Assembly (NCBI GenBank): GCA_029778615.1
Contig: JAKOPZ010000010.1
Span: 54,620 to 118,619, forward strand
DNA length: 64,000 nt
Direction: 5' to 3'
Source: Chloroflexota bacterium
Lineage (GTDB): Bacteria > Chloroflexota > Anaerolineae > UBA4142 > SHND01
Below are positions 1 through 9,065 of this stretch, piece after piece; positions within the stretch are counted from its first letter, which is position 1, and every line of letters starts with the position of its first letter. Below the pieces are notes generated by a model. The model did no database searches, was not told the DNA's origin, and saw nothing but the letters and a program-made list of their open reading frames with translations. A program made the translations under genes and the position numbers.

Positions 1-3000
1 TTTGTTCCTCGTCGCCGCCGGTGGCTTGGACATCAATGCGTCCACCATGCGGCATGGCTTCGAGTGAATTGATAAGCAGATTGTTCAACACCTGGTCAAT
101 CAATTGCGGATTCGCGCTGACCCACAACGGTTCAGCCGGCAGTGTGGACGTGACTGCAATATCTTGCGCGTCATCGCGCATTTGGAATTTTTCGACGGCA
201 TGGCGAATCACATCCGCCAGATTAATGGTCTCGGCGTGTCCGCCTTCGACATGTGACAATTTCACAAATTCTTGGACAATGCGCGCGATGCGCTGCGCCG
301 CAACGCTGATGGTATCCACTTCGCTGCGCCATGCTTCGGTGGACGGTCCTTCCGGAATGCTCTCCATCATCAACTGCGAATGTCCCACAATCGCGGTCAG
401 CGGATTATTGATTTCGTGCGCGAGCCCCGCAACCAATTCTCCAATCGCCGCGCGGCGTTCACTTTCCACAAGACGGTCTTGGGTATTCCGCAGTTGTTCC
501 AATTGCTGCCGCGTCTGTTCATACAAACGCGCATTCTCGATTGCCACTGCCGCGTGACTCGCCAGCGTATTAAAGAAACCAATTTCTTCGTCAGTGAACA
601 AACGCTCGGTACGCGTGCTCACGTCAATCACGCCGATGGTGCGGTCTTCGACTTGGAGCGGCACCCCCAAGTACGAAACGATACCTTCGCTATCGGATGC
701 CTGCCGATGTACCCAGCGCGGGTCATGCCGCACGTTGCGCAAGTACAACGGTTCGCCGCGTTCCAAAATCCAACCTGCCGCGCCTTCGTTCGCCTTGAGC
801 CGCAATTCGCGGAATGCTTTCAAGTCGCGCGAACCGCGTTGCCGCAATCCGTACAACTCGCGCGTTTGCGGGTCGCGCATAAAAATCACACCCAAGTCCG
901 CGCGCATTTGTGTTACCGCGTGTTGGAGAATCAGGTCGAGGCGGTCCACAAAATTCATTGTCGAAAGAATGGCGACTTCGATAGTTTGCAGCGCGTTGAT
1001 GCGCGCCAGCCGTTCCTGCGCGCGCGTAAACAATTTCGCGTTCTCAATCGCGACGGCGAGTTGGTCGGCAATGGCTTCAAACATTCGCACGTCATCGCGG
1101 ACAAATTTGTTCGGCTGCGCGCTCGCGACATTCAACACCCCAATCACACGTTCCGCCGATTTGATGGGAATTGCGACTTCGGAAAGCGGCACCCAGTTTC
1201 CGATCTTGGCAAAACGCGGGTCGCGCGAGGTATCGTTCGACAGCTGCGTCTGTCCCGTTTGCGCGGCAAGTCCCATCAGTCCTCTGCCAAGCGGTTGACG
1301 GAACGTGGGCGTTAGCATTTGCTGCACATCGGCAGAAGTGGCGGCGGGACGCAGTTCATTCGTTTCCGGGTCCACCAACATCACCATGACGCCTTGAAAC
1401 CCAAAGTCCTGACTCAGTGCCTGAATGATGCCTGTCAAAAGGGTGTCCAGATTCAGCGCGCCCGCGATGCGACGACTCGCCTGATACAAAAGCGCTTGTT
1501 GCGCGGCGCTGCGTTGCGAATGTTGATGTAAACGCGCATTGTCCACGGCGAACGCCACCTGCTGTGCCAGCGCAAACAGAAAACGTTGCTCCTCGGCAGT
1601 GAATGGTTCGACGGGGACGCGCTGCAATGCCATGACTCCAATTGCTTCGGACTTGATAAGCAGTGGGATGCCAATGTACGAAGGACTCGCCGCAGGCGTT
1701 CCGTGTTCACCCGGCTTGACCGGCAAGCTCTCCCATTGGCGTTCCACATCGTCAATGACCAACGGGCGGCGATTGGAAACAACCCAGCCCGCGAACCCTG
1801 CCTCGTCAAGCGGTTTGCTGAACGGTTCCAGCGCCTTGCCCTGGTCAATGAACAACGCGAAATTCAAATTCTCCTCTTCGTCGCGCAGCGCAATATCAAA
1901 ACCGCTCAATGTGAAATGCTTGGTGATTTGCTCATAGATGATTTGCAGCTGCTCACCCAAGTCCAGCGTCGAGCTCACCGCCAAACCGATTTCGTACAAA
2001 CTGCTTTGCTCTTTGGCGCGGCGTTGTGCTTCTTGCAACAAACGCGCGTTCGAGATGGCGAGTCCCGCTTGCGACGCGACGATAGCCGCGCGCGCCAATT
2101 CCGGTTCGCCGAAACCTTGCGCGTCGTGACGGTCACACAACAACAACACGCCAATCACATCGCGCTCTTTCATAATCGGTACGGCGAGACACGCGGCAGG
2201 TTCCACGACGTCGCGCAGGAGAGATGACAACTGCGGTGAATTTTGGGCATCATGCAAAATGAACCCGCGCGCGAGTCGCAGCGTGCGCGCAAGCAAATTG
2301 CCCAACTGGTCCACATCCACAAAAGTGCCAAGCAGCGCATCGCGTCCTGTGCCCGCCGCCGCGCGACAAACGAGGCGCGTGCGTTCCAATCCGGAAGCCG
2401 ACGCGCTCCCGCCGTTGCCTTGTGCTTGTCCTTCTTGACGCGCCCCCGCGCGCACCGTCTCGCGCAAAAAGATTGCCGCCGTATCCGTCCCGAACAGTGC
2501 CAACGCTTCGCGACACAAAATTTCAATCAGCTGCATCAGGTCGAGAGTAGACGTAACCGTGATGCCCAATTGTCCAAGCCGCGTCGCAAACCGTTCGCGC
2601 CCGAGCGCTTCGCGATAGAGTGAGGCATTTGTGGAAGCAATTGCCAGCTGTTCACTCAAGACCGCAAGCAGAGCAAGGTCGTCTTCTTTGAGTGTGTTAT
2701 CGCGCGATTCTTCTACATTCACTACACCAAGCACGCGCCCCTCGCGCAAAATGGGCACACAGATTTCCGACACGACATCATCGTGCCCGACAACGTAATC
2801 GGGGTCGCTTTGCACATTCCGCACAAACGTAGAGCGTCCCGTGCGCGCCACGCGTCCCAACACACCGCGCGAAACGTCCCACGTTTCCCCGCGTTCGCGG
2901 TCTGCGACCGATGCTTTGCATCGCAGCACATCGCCGTCCAATTCGTAAATGCTCACATAGCGATAACCGAGTTGGGCTGCCAACGCGTGCGCCGCGCGTT

Positions 3001-5221
3001 CCATGACCACATCGAGGTCCAGTGACGCGCTGATGGCGCGACTGATTTCGTTCAACAAGGTGAGCTCGCGCGTGCGGCGTTCGGACTCGGCAAAGAGACG
3101 CGCGTTGTCCAACGCGAGGGCAACGTGCTGCGCGACGGCGATGAGAAAACGTTCGTCTTCGGTGGTGAACGCGTTGGGCTGAAAACTCTGCGCGCAAATG
3201 ATGCCGATGATGCGTTCTTTGAGCATTAACGGCACGCCGAGCCAACTGCGCGCAGGGCGCGTAATGTGCGCGGGCGACGCGGGCAAATCCGTGTTTTCTT
3301 GCATGTCGTCGAGAACGAGTGATTTATGATTGCGAATCACCCACCCCGCCAGACCTGCCTGGTCGAGCGGCACCTGCACGGGACGCAGGAACCAACCTTC
3401 CTCCACCACATACTCGACGCGCAGTTCGGCGCGCGCTTCGTCGTACAGCGCGACAAAAAAAGTGTCTGCGCGCAAAAGTTGATTCACGTTTTCGTACAAC
3501 AAACGCAGCTGCTCGCGCAAATTCAAGGTCGAAGTGGTTGCCAAGCCAATCGAGCGCAAGGTTGCCAATTCTTCGGCGCGGCGTTTCGTTTCGTGAAAGA
3601 GAGAGGAATTGTGAATGGCGACCGCGAGCTGCGGCGCAATGGCACCAATCAAACTCACTTCGGTCGTCGTCAACGTGTGCGGTTCTTTCCACAAAAATTG
3701 AATGACGCCAATGATACGGTCATAGGCGCGCAGAGGCACGGTGTAAATGGAAGCGAACGTTTCGAGTGTATTGCGCCGCATTCGTCGGTCGTCCTTGGGG
3801 ACATCGGCGACGAATTGCGGTTTGCCCGTTTGCGCGACAGCGCCGCCAAATCCTTCGCCGATTTTGAGCGGATGCGCTTTGAATTCATTGACGACGGTGG
3901 TGGACAAGCCGCGATGCGCGGCGAGTTCCAAAATATTTTTTTGCGAATTGAGAATTGCGACCAACGTCGCATCCGCGCTGACGGCGGAAAGTACCGCGCC
4001 CAAGGCATCATTCAGCATTGCGCTAATGTCGGTGATTTGCGCGGCGGACTGGGTGACCGCATTCAACGCGGACAATTCTTGAATTTTGCGTTGGACTTGG
4101 TGATACAATTGCGCGTTGTCAATCGCGATTGCCGCATGGTCGCTCAGACCCAAGAGCGCTTCTTCTTCGACGCGCGTAAATTGGTGCGGCTCCAAGAAAA
4201 CCACATTCATTACCGCAATCACGCGGTCCGATTTGATAATCGGAAAACCCGCAATCGCTTTCAACGCCCACGCGCGCGCTTGCAGGGATTGAAAAAAGGG
4301 ATGTAATTCGGCTTGATTGATTATCAACGGTTGTTTGGTTTGGACGACGCGCGCGGAAAAACCATCTTGACGCGGAACATTCACAACCGTGCCGCGATGT
4401 CCGTCTGACCAGATGCCGACACCGGGCGAAAATTGTTTCGTATCCTGGTCAAACGGATAAATGTGAACGTCGGTGGCTTTGACCAATTTGAGCGCGCTTT
4501 CGCCCACGGCGGCGAGCACCTGGTCCAATTCGAGTAAGGAGGCAAGACGCTTGCCAATGTCGCGCAGGGTATTCACTTGCTCGACGCGTATGGCAAGTTG
4601 TTCGGCGGATTCGCCCAGTTCTTGTTCGCGTTCGTGACTGCGTTGGCTAAAAGTGATGGCAACAATCAAGGTCAAGACCATCATCGCCACAAACACAATC
4701 AGCGCGCCATCCACAAAGGCTTGATTGCGCCACAGTTCGGTTTCGGGAAAGAGTCCGATGTTGTAGCGTTCAATCCAACCATAGTACGTGCCGATGGTGA
4801 CCAAAATCATCAACAAGATGGCGAGCAGCGCGTGCAAGCCCAACGTGCGCGTCGAAGAGGTCAACCCGTCGGCAAAGATATAGATAAAGTAGAGCGGCGT
4901 GAGTGGGCTGGTGATGCCGCCGGTATAGTAAATCGCGCCGGTCAACAAAATGAGTTCGACAATGACTTGGAGCTGCCCGGCGATGAGAAGCATTTGAAGT
5001 GCGCGCGGTTCCGTTTTCGCGAGTTGCAGCCGCCGCAAGACGATCCATACGACAGCCAATTCGGCGACGTACAAGACGGCAATACGGAGCAAGAACTCGA
5101 GCTGAAAATAAACGTACCACCGCGCGCCGAGCAGCCCGGCGATGATGAGCGCGAGTCCGATACTTCGCAGACGCAAGTTGGAGGCGCGCTTTTCTGCCAG
5201 AGCTTGAAATTGTTCTTTCAT
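1..5221 (-). CDS. Membrane sensor histidine kinase with about eight GAF domains (C-terminus beyond window)
   Basis: Reading the minus strand from ATG 5219-5221 gives an uninterrupted frame of 1740 codons to the window edge. Residues 1-205 hold about six hydrophobic segments, then a short coiled linker. Eight GAF-like units follow, starting near residues 217, 382, 549, 718, 880, 1074, 1242 and 1407. Most end in a variant of the same helix (AIDNAQLY, ALDNARLF, AIENARLY). A HisKA domain comes next, with phosphoacceptor His about residue 1602 in GLAHEINNPL, then an HATPase N-box (NLLINSLEAM); the G boxes lie beyond base 1. The family autophosphorylates on His and passes phosphate to a response regulator; the GAF units would sense small ligands or redox state, but no ligand can be named. 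No partner regulator is adjacent. No clear Shine-Dalgarno (SD) site precedes the ATG, but a good promoter does. GAF boundaries are approximate. Confidence 0.93.
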   Translation of the reverse strand, partial: MKEQFQALAEKRASNLRLRSIGLALIIAGLLGARWYVYFQLEFLLRIAVLYVAELAVVWIVLRRLQLAKTEPRALQMLLIAGQLQVIVELILLTGAIYYTGGITSPLTPLYFIYIFADGLTSSTRTLGLHALLAILLMILVTIGTYYGWIERYNIGLFPETELWRNQAFVDGALIVFVAMMVLTLIVAITFSQRSHEREQELGESAEQLAIRVEQVNTLRDIGKRLASLLELDQVLAAVGESALKLVKATDVHIYPFDQDTKQFSPGVGIWSDGHRGTVVNVPRQDGFSARVVQTKQPLIINQAELHPFFQSLQARAWALKAIAGFPIIKSDRVIAVMNVVFLEPHQFTRVEEEALLGLSDHAAIAIDNAQLYHQVQRKIQELSALNAVTQSAAQITDISAMLNDALGAVLSAVSADATLVAILNSQKNILELAAHRGLSTTVVNEFKAHPLKIGEGFGGAVAQTGKPQFVADVPKDDRRMRRNTLETFASIYTVPLRAYDRIIGVIQFLWKEPHTLTTTEVSLIGAIAPQLAVAIHNSSLFHETKRRAEELATLRSIGLATTSTLNLREQLRLLYENVNQLLRADTFFVALYDEARAELRVEYVVEEGWFLRPVQVPLDQAGLAGWVIRNHKSLVLDDMQENTDLPASPAHITRPARSWLGVPLMLKERIIGIICAQSFQPNAFTTEDERFLIAVAQHVALALDNARLFAESERRTRELTLLNEISRAISASLDLDVVMERAAHALAAQLGYRYVSIYELDGDVLRCKASVADRERGETWDVSRGVLGRVARTGRSTFVRNVQSDPDYVVGHDDVVSEICVPILREGRVLGVVNVEESRDNTLKEDDLALLAVLSEQLAIASTNASLYREALGRERFATRLGQLGITVTSTLDLMQLIEILCREALALFGTDTAAIFLRETVRAGARQEGQAQGNGGSASASGLERTRLVCRAAAGTGRDALLGTFVDVDQLGNLLARTLRLARGFILHDAQNSPQLSSLLRDVVEPAACLAVPIMKERDVIGVLLLCDRHDAQGFGEPELARAAIVASQAGLAISNARLLQEAQRRAKEQSSLYEIGLAVSSTLDLGEQLQIIYEQITKHFTLSGFDIALRDEEENLNFALFIDQGKALEPFSKPLDEAGFAGWVVSNRRPLVIDDVERQWESLPVKPGEHGTPAASPSYIGIPLLIKSEAIGVMALQRVPVEPFTAEEQRFLFALAQQVAFAVDNARLHQHSQRSAAQQALLYQASRRIAGALNLDTLLTGIIQALSQDFGFQGVMVMLVDPETNELRPAATSADVQQMLTPTFRQPLGRGLMGLAAQTGQTQLSNDTSRDPRFAKIGNWVPLSEVAIPIKSAERVIGVLNVASAQPNKFVRDDVRMFEAIADQLAVAIENAKLFTRAQERLARINALQTIEVAILSTMNFVDRLDLILQHAVTQMRADLGVIFMRDPQTRELYGLRQRGSRDLKAFRELRLKANEGAAGWILERGEPLYLRNVRHDPRWVHRQASDSEGIVSYLGVPLQVEDRTIGVIDVSTRTERLFTDEEIGFFNTLASHAAVAIENARLYEQTRQQLEQLRNTQDRLVESERRAAIGELVAGLAHEINNPLTAIVGHSQLMMESIPEGPSTEAWRSEVDTISVAAQRIARIVQEFVKLSHVEGGHAETINLADVIRHAVEKFQMRDDAQDIAVTSTLPAEPLWVSANPQLIDQVLNNLLINSLEAMPHGGRIDVQATGGDEEQ

Positions 5222-5295
5222 GGGGTCTTGGATTTCTGCGCGAACAGGATTGAAACGCAGATGAGATGTTTTACGCGGAAAACACGATGGGTACG

Positions 5296-5324
5296 AGTGT
5301 ACTCGCGTGTGGAACACGTGTCAA
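5296..5324 (-). promoter_or_regulatory. Promoter of the GAF histidine kinase
   Basis: On the minus strand TTGACA (5324-5319) and TACACT (5301-5296) are separated by exactly 17 nt. This predicts a transcript start near 5289 and a leader of about 68 nt before the kinase ATG. Confidence 0.6.
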
Positions 5325-5342
5325 CAGGAAATTTGGCAATCC

Positions 5343-5496
5343 CAAGGCAACTGCAAAGTCGCGCCAATTGTCATTTCGAGCGGATGCGAGAAATCTCAAC
5401 CTTTCGTGACAAACGAGATTTCTCACAGAGTTTACCCCGAAGGATTGAGGGGTTCGAAATGACATATCCTTGTCAAGGGACTTTGCAGTCGCCTTA
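5343..5496 (+). mobile_element. MITE-like element, copy A (154 bp)
   Basis: Identical to 20016-20169 in reverse orientation. The ends form imperfect terminal inverted repeats: 17 of 20 positions match between CAAGGCAACTGCAAAGTCGC and the reverse complement of the right end. A perfect 10-bp direct repeat TTGGCAATCC flanks it at 5333-5342 and 5497-5506. There is no coding capacity. The interior is a set of nested inverted repeats (GTCATTTCGA/TCGAAATGAC and two GAGAAATCTC-type palindromes). It lies between the divergent promoters of the kinase and the RodZ-like gene. Confidence 0.88.
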
Positions 5497-5518
5497 TTGG
5501 CAATCCAGCGCCGACAAA

Positions 5519-5546
5519 TTGACTATTTCGTTTTTCAGCATACACT
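5519..5546 (+). promoter_or_regulatory. Promoter of the RodZ-like gene, leaderless transcript likely
   Basis: TTGACT (5519-5524), 16-nt spacer, TACACT (5541-5546). The expected transcript start, about 7 nt after the -10, coincides with ATG 5554. No Shine-Dalgarno site is present. Confidence 0.6.
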
Positions 5547-5553
5547 GACTTGG

Positions 5554-6993
5554 ATGTCGCTCGGAGATACATTACGCCGCGCTCGCGAGGCGCGCCGCAT
5601 CAGTTTGAACCAAGCCGCGTTGGAAACACGCATTCGCCAAACGGTTTTGGAAACGCTCGAAGCGGAGGATTTCGCGGCGCTGCCCCCGCGTCCTTTTTTG
5701 CGCGGCTTGCTGCGAAATTACGCGTTGTATTTGCATCTGGATGCGGACTCGGTTTTGGAAGAATACGATGTAGCGACAGGACACGCCCTGCCGCCCGCCC
5801 CGCGTGCCGCGCAACCCGACGACACGAACGAGTCTCCCGCTGCGCCGCCAATGTCGCCGCCCGCTTCGACGCCCGAGACCACTGCGCGCGGCGGCGAAGC
5901 ATTTTCATTTCCACCGTTTCAAATTGCACCGTCCGCCAAAGCGCCAGAGTTTATTCAAGCCGAATTGGAGCCGATGCAGTCCGCGCCATTTCAGATGGCT
6001 CCCGACATGGCGGCGGACGAGCAAGCCGCGACGGCACCGCTCAATCTTTCTCAAGAGCCACCAACGTTCGCGCAGCGTATTGGCAGTACGCGGATTCCCG
6101 AAGCAGTCGCCATCGTTGCCATCGCCGTCGCGTTGTTTGCGCTCGTCTCCGTCGGCTTTAGCACACTGCAAAATTTTCCAAATCCGCTCGGCGCGCTGCC
6201 GACGGCGGAACCCACGCGCATTCCTACCGCAACCATTCCAGCCGGAAGTACGCCCACCGCGATTCCGACCATTCTGGAAACCGTTTTGCCGACGAGCGCG
6301 CTCGCAGCGATTCCTGCGACCGCGAGTGCGACACCTACCGGCGGAACGTTGGAGCCAACGCAAGTTGTGCTTGTTACGCCCACGCTCAATGTGCCGCCCG
6401 ACGCGCAAATGACACTCGTCGTAGAAGCGAATGGGGCGATGGGCGTTTGGGTCATCGTGGACGAAGACAGTGTGTTGAACGACACGCTTCAGAACGAGAC
6501 GCGCACGTTTACGGCGCACTCGCGATTGTTTGTGCAAATCAAAAATATCGGCAACGGGCGCGTCTTTTTTCAAGGCACGCGCATTTTGCCGCGCGACCAA
6601 CAAGAGCGTTCCGAGCTGAGTCGCGCGTGGTTAATGAGCCCGCTCGGCACGCCGGTCATTGTTCCGCCCACACCGTATCCTTCGCCGGTTGCCGCGACGG
6701 AATTCCCGACGCGCACGCCGCAGCCAACCGAAACGGCAACACAGACGGCGACGAACGAACCGAGCGCGACCGCCACCGACACGTTGACGCCGACGCCGAC
6801 CATCACGCGCACGGCGACCGCTACAGCCACGCGCACGACATCGTCTACAACAACGCGCACCTTGACGGCAACGTCAACCGCAACGCGCACGCGCACTGCC
6901 ACACCAACAGCATTGTCCACGCGCACGCGCACGACAACACCAACCGCGTCATCCACGCGCACCGCGACATCCACGCGCACGCCGACGCGCTAA
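5554..6993 (+). CDS. RodZ-like membrane protein with N-terminal HTH and Thr-rich tail
   Basis: 479 residues from ATG 5554 (start MSLGDTLRRAREARR), chosen because the HTH begins there and a -10 box sits just upstream; an open frame extends further back without support. Residues 1-90 form a RodZ-type helix-turn-helix (HTH_25: SLNQAALETRIRQTVLETLE). A Pro-rich cytoplasmic linker follows, then one membrane segment about residues 181-205. A beta-rich external domain about residues 285-355 resembles DUF4115. From about residue 370 the tail is almost entirely Thr, Pro, Ala, Ser and Arg. In the family RodZ links MreB to the envelope; other HTH_25 proteins are less well defined. The TT/TPT tail is probably a cell-wall or glycosylated stalk. 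It is transcribed towards rimO, 21 bp downstream. Confidence 0.82.
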   Translation: MSLGDTLRRAREARRISLNQAALETRIRQTVLETLEAEDFAALPPRPFLRGLLRNYALYLHLDADSVLEEYDVATGHALPPAPRAAQPDDTNESPAAPPMSPPASTPETTARGGEAFSFPPFQIAPSAKAPEFIQAELEPMQSAPFQMAPDMAADEQAATAPLNLSQEPPTFAQRIGSTRIPEAVAIVAIAVALFALVSVGFSTLQNFPNPLGALPTAEPTRIPTATIPAGSTPTAIPTILETVLPTSALAAIPATASATPTGGTLEPTQVVLVTPTLNVPPDAQMTLVVEANGAMGVWVIVDEDSVLNDTLQNETRTFTAHSRLFVQIKNIGNGRVFFQGTRILPRDQQERSELSRAWLMSPLGTPVIVPPTPYPSPVAATEFPTRTPQPTETATQTATNEPSATATDTLTPTPTITRTATATATRTTSSTTTRTLTATSTATRTRTATPTALSTRTRTTTPTASSTRTATSTRTPTR

Positions 6994-7004
6994 AGCTTTT
7001 GTGA

Positions 7005-7010
7005 TACACT
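7005..7010 (+). promoter_or_regulatory. -10 box directly upstream of rimO
   Basis: TACACT, the same -10 sequence as at 5541 and (minus strand) 5296, ends 4 nt before ATG 7015. A transcript from it would start at or just inside the start codon. No convincing -35 is visible, so this is tentative. Confidence 0.35.
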
Positions 7011-7014
7011 AGAA

Positions 7015-8436
7015 ATGTCAAGTAAAATGTCGAATCGTTTTTATATTCAAACGTTGGGCTGTGCCAAAAATACCGCCGACTCGGACGGCATCGGTGCGGT
7101 GCTGGAGCGTGCCGGTTTTGAGAACGCGGGCGCGCCGGAAGATGCCGATGTGATGATTGTGAACACGTGCGGTTTTTTGCAAGCGTCGCGGCAAGAATCA
7201 CTGGAAGCAATGCGCGCGCTCGGACAACTCAAACACAGCGGACAGTTGTTGATTGCGGCGGGCTGTCTCATTTCGCGCTATGGCGAAAATGTGAAACAAG
7301 AAGTGCCGAGCGTGGACGGCGTGATTGATGCGGGCAGATGGCAAGCGATGCCGCGTTTCATCGAGTATCTGCGTGAACATGGGCGAGGGGATGGCGCGTG
7401 GCTCGACGACGCGTATTTGAATTTGCCGCGCGAACAAATCGGCGCGCGTTCGGTGACCGAGTACTTGCCGCGTCACGCGCACGGACCGAGCGCGTTTTTG
7501 AAAATCGCCGACGGCTGTGACCGCCCCTGCACCTTTTGCATCATTCCCGCCATCAAAGGCGGACATCGCAGCAAGCGCATGGAAGATGTCATCGCCGAGG
7601 CGCGCGAGTTGGTCGCGCAAGGGGTCCAAGAAATTGTGTTGGTCGCGCAAGATACCACCGCGTACGGTTGGGACTGGGGACAACGCGATGTGCTGGCAAC
7701 GTTGATGGAGCGCCTTTGCAATGAGGTGGAAGGAATGCGCTGGCTGCGTTTGATGTATGCGTATCCCGGACATGTGACCCCGCGTTTGATTCAAGTGATG
7801 GCGCGCTATCCGCAGATTGTGCATTACCTTGACGTGCCGCTCCAACACGGCGACGCGCGCGTGCTGCATCGCATGAAGCGTCCGAATCCGATTACGACGG
7901 GACGCATGTTGGACGATTTGCGCGCGGCGATGCCGGACCTTTCGATGCGGACCACTTTTATCGTCGGCTTTCCGGGCGAGACCGAACAGGAATTTGAAGG
8001 GCTGCTGGAATTTATCGAGACACAGCAATTTGACCGCGTAGGCATTTTTGAATATTCGCGCGAAGAAGGAACACCGGCAGGCGCGATGGAACAGCAGATT
8101 GCGCACAAAGTCAAAGCGCGGCGGCGACACGAAGCGATGCTGTTGCAGCAATCCATCTCGCGAGCAAAAAATCGCGCGTTCGTGGGCAAGACGCTGGATG
8201 TGCTGCTGGAAGGCGTGGGCGAGGTGGTGCCCGAAAACGAACATGTGGGCACGGCGGCAGCGCTGCGCGACCCTGCACTGAACTGCGCGAATTGTGTCAG
8301 CATCGGACGCAGTTATCGCGATGCGCCCGAAGTGGACGGGATTGTCATTGTGGAAGGAGAATTTCCCGTCGGCAAGATGCTGCGCGTAAAAATCACACAA
8401 GCAAGCGAGTACGATTTGATTGGGCAACCGGTCTGA
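7015..8436 (+). CDS. rimO: Ribosomal protein S12 methylthiotransferase RimO
   Basis: 473 residues. The family methylthiolates an aspartate of ribosomal protein S12, using two Fe-S clusters and S-adenosylmethionine. The N-terminal UPF0004 domain opens with TLGCAKNTADSDG, the RimO-type version of this motif rather than the MiaB type, with further cysteines in NTCGF and AAGCLIS. The radical-SAM cluster motif is CDRPCTFC (C-x3-C-x2-C). The C-terminus from about residue 395 looks like a TRAM RNA-binding domain. The start is taken at ATG 7015; ATG 7024 in MSSKMSNRF is an alternative. There is no SD site; a -10 box lies immediately upstream. Confidence 0.95.
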   Translation: MSSKMSNRFYIQTLGCAKNTADSDGIGAVLERAGFENAGAPEDADVMIVNTCGFLQASRQESLEAMRALGQLKHSGQLLIAAGCLISRYGENVKQEVPSVDGVIDAGRWQAMPRFIEYLREHGRGDGAWLDDAYLNLPREQIGARSVTEYLPRHAHGPSAFLKIADGCDRPCTFCIIPAIKGGHRSKRMEDVIAEARELVAQGVQEIVLVAQDTTAYGWDWGQRDVLATLMERLCNEVEGMRWLRLMYAYPGHVTPRLIQVMARYPQIVHYLDVPLQHGDARVLHRMKRPNPITTGRMLDDLRAAMPDLSMRTTFIVGFPGETEQEFEGLLEFIETQQFDRVGIFEYSREEGTPAGAMEQQIAHKVKARRRHEAMLLQQSISRAKNRAFVGKTLDVLLEGVGEVVPENEHVGTAAALRDPALNCANCVSIGRSYRDAPEVDGIVIVEGEFPVGKMLRVKITQASEYDLIGQPV

Positions 8437-8504
8437 AAAAAAAAGTTGCTGCGCCACATAGCGCAGCAATACCCACAATCCCATTGCCGCGCGCGGTGCG
8501 CTTG

Positions 8505-8513
8505 TGCTAAAAT
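8505..8513 (+). promoter_or_regulatory. Extended -10 upstream of small membrane protein
   Basis: TG-C-TAAAAT ends 9 nt before ATG 8523, so the transcript would have a leader of only a few nucleotides. No SD site is visible. Confidence 0.4.
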
Positions 8514-8522
8514 GTCCCCACC

Positions 8523-8975
8523 ATGTTGCCCTGGCTCATCCTCGCGCTCGCCGTAATCGTCGTCGTGGCTGCCGCGTATTATTACTGGCAAACGCGCGTC
8601 AACATTCCCCAATTGACGTACACCCTTTTGCCGCCGTACGAAATTCCCGATGTGATTTTGGTAAGCGGTCTCCTCGTCGAAAATCGCGGCAAGCAGCCCG
8701 CGCCCAATATCAAAATCGCCATCCAATTCAACGGCGAAAGCGCGCCCATGATTCATCACATGCAAGTTGCGAGCGCAGAGAATGCAGTCCTCCGCAGCGG
8801 CGGCGAACGTCACACCTTTGCCAACATCAGCGCGAAATCGCTGCGCCCGCGCGGTAAAGTTGTAGTGTACTGGGCAGCCGCGCAAAACGCACAGCCGCAA
8901 ATCACCGTCACGAGCTATCAGCCCACGCAAGAATCGTTTCTCCAAAAATTACTCCCGCGCAAATCGAACGCCTAA
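8523..8975 (+). CDS. Membrane-anchored protein of unknown function
   Basis: 150 residues. The first 24 form a single hydrophobic segment (PWLILALAVIVVVAAAYYYW) with no cleavage signal, so it is probably an N-terminal anchor with the rest outside. The remainder is predicted beta-rich, with a pattern like a small Ig-like or DUF-type sandwich (VSGLLVENRGKQPAPNIKIA, where NRGKQPAPN resembles the loop of FxxD/CARDB-type domains). I do not recognise the family. It stands alone between rimO and a secreted peptidase gene, all on the same strand, with its own -10 box. Codon use matches its neighbours. It could be an accessory protein of the cell envelope, but nothing in the sequence assigns a role. 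Confidence 0.7.
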   Translation: MLPWLILALAVIVVVAAAYYYWQTRVNIPQLTYTLLPPYEIPDVILVSGLLVENRGKQPAPNIKIAIQFNGESAPMIHHMQVASAENAVLRSGGERHTFANISAKSLRPRGKVVVYWAAAQNAQPQITVTSYQPTQESFLQKLLPRKSNA

Positions 8976-9049
8976 ACGAATTCCGAGCACAACCGCAAGA
9001 CCTCTCACGCACGCGTAACCGCCACTTAACACGTCTCTAAACCTGCGTA

Positions 9050-9058
9050 TGCTATAAT
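9050..9058 (+). promoter_or_regulatory. Extended -10 promoter, leaderless start for the secreted peptidase
   Basis: TG-C-TATAAT is a consensus extended -10 ending 7 nt before ATG 9066, so the transcript start would be at or within 1-2 nt of the start codon. Confidence 0.6.
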
Positions 9059-9065
9059 CCCGCGC

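Noticed and set aside
272..1315. Long plus-strand frame at the left edge
   Set aside because: The minus-strand frame gives continuous GAF and histidine-kinase sequence over the same bases; the plus frame has no recognisable domain.
5470..5553. Earlier start for the RodZ-like protein
   Set aside because: The added residues would be encoded by MITE end sequence and the promoter; the HTH begins right at ATG 5554.
8440..8475. Hairpin GTTGCTGCGC/GCGCAGCAAT after rimO
   Set aside because: It lacks a T-run in the plus direction, and there is no minus-strand gene nearby to be terminated by it, so I do not list it as a terminator.
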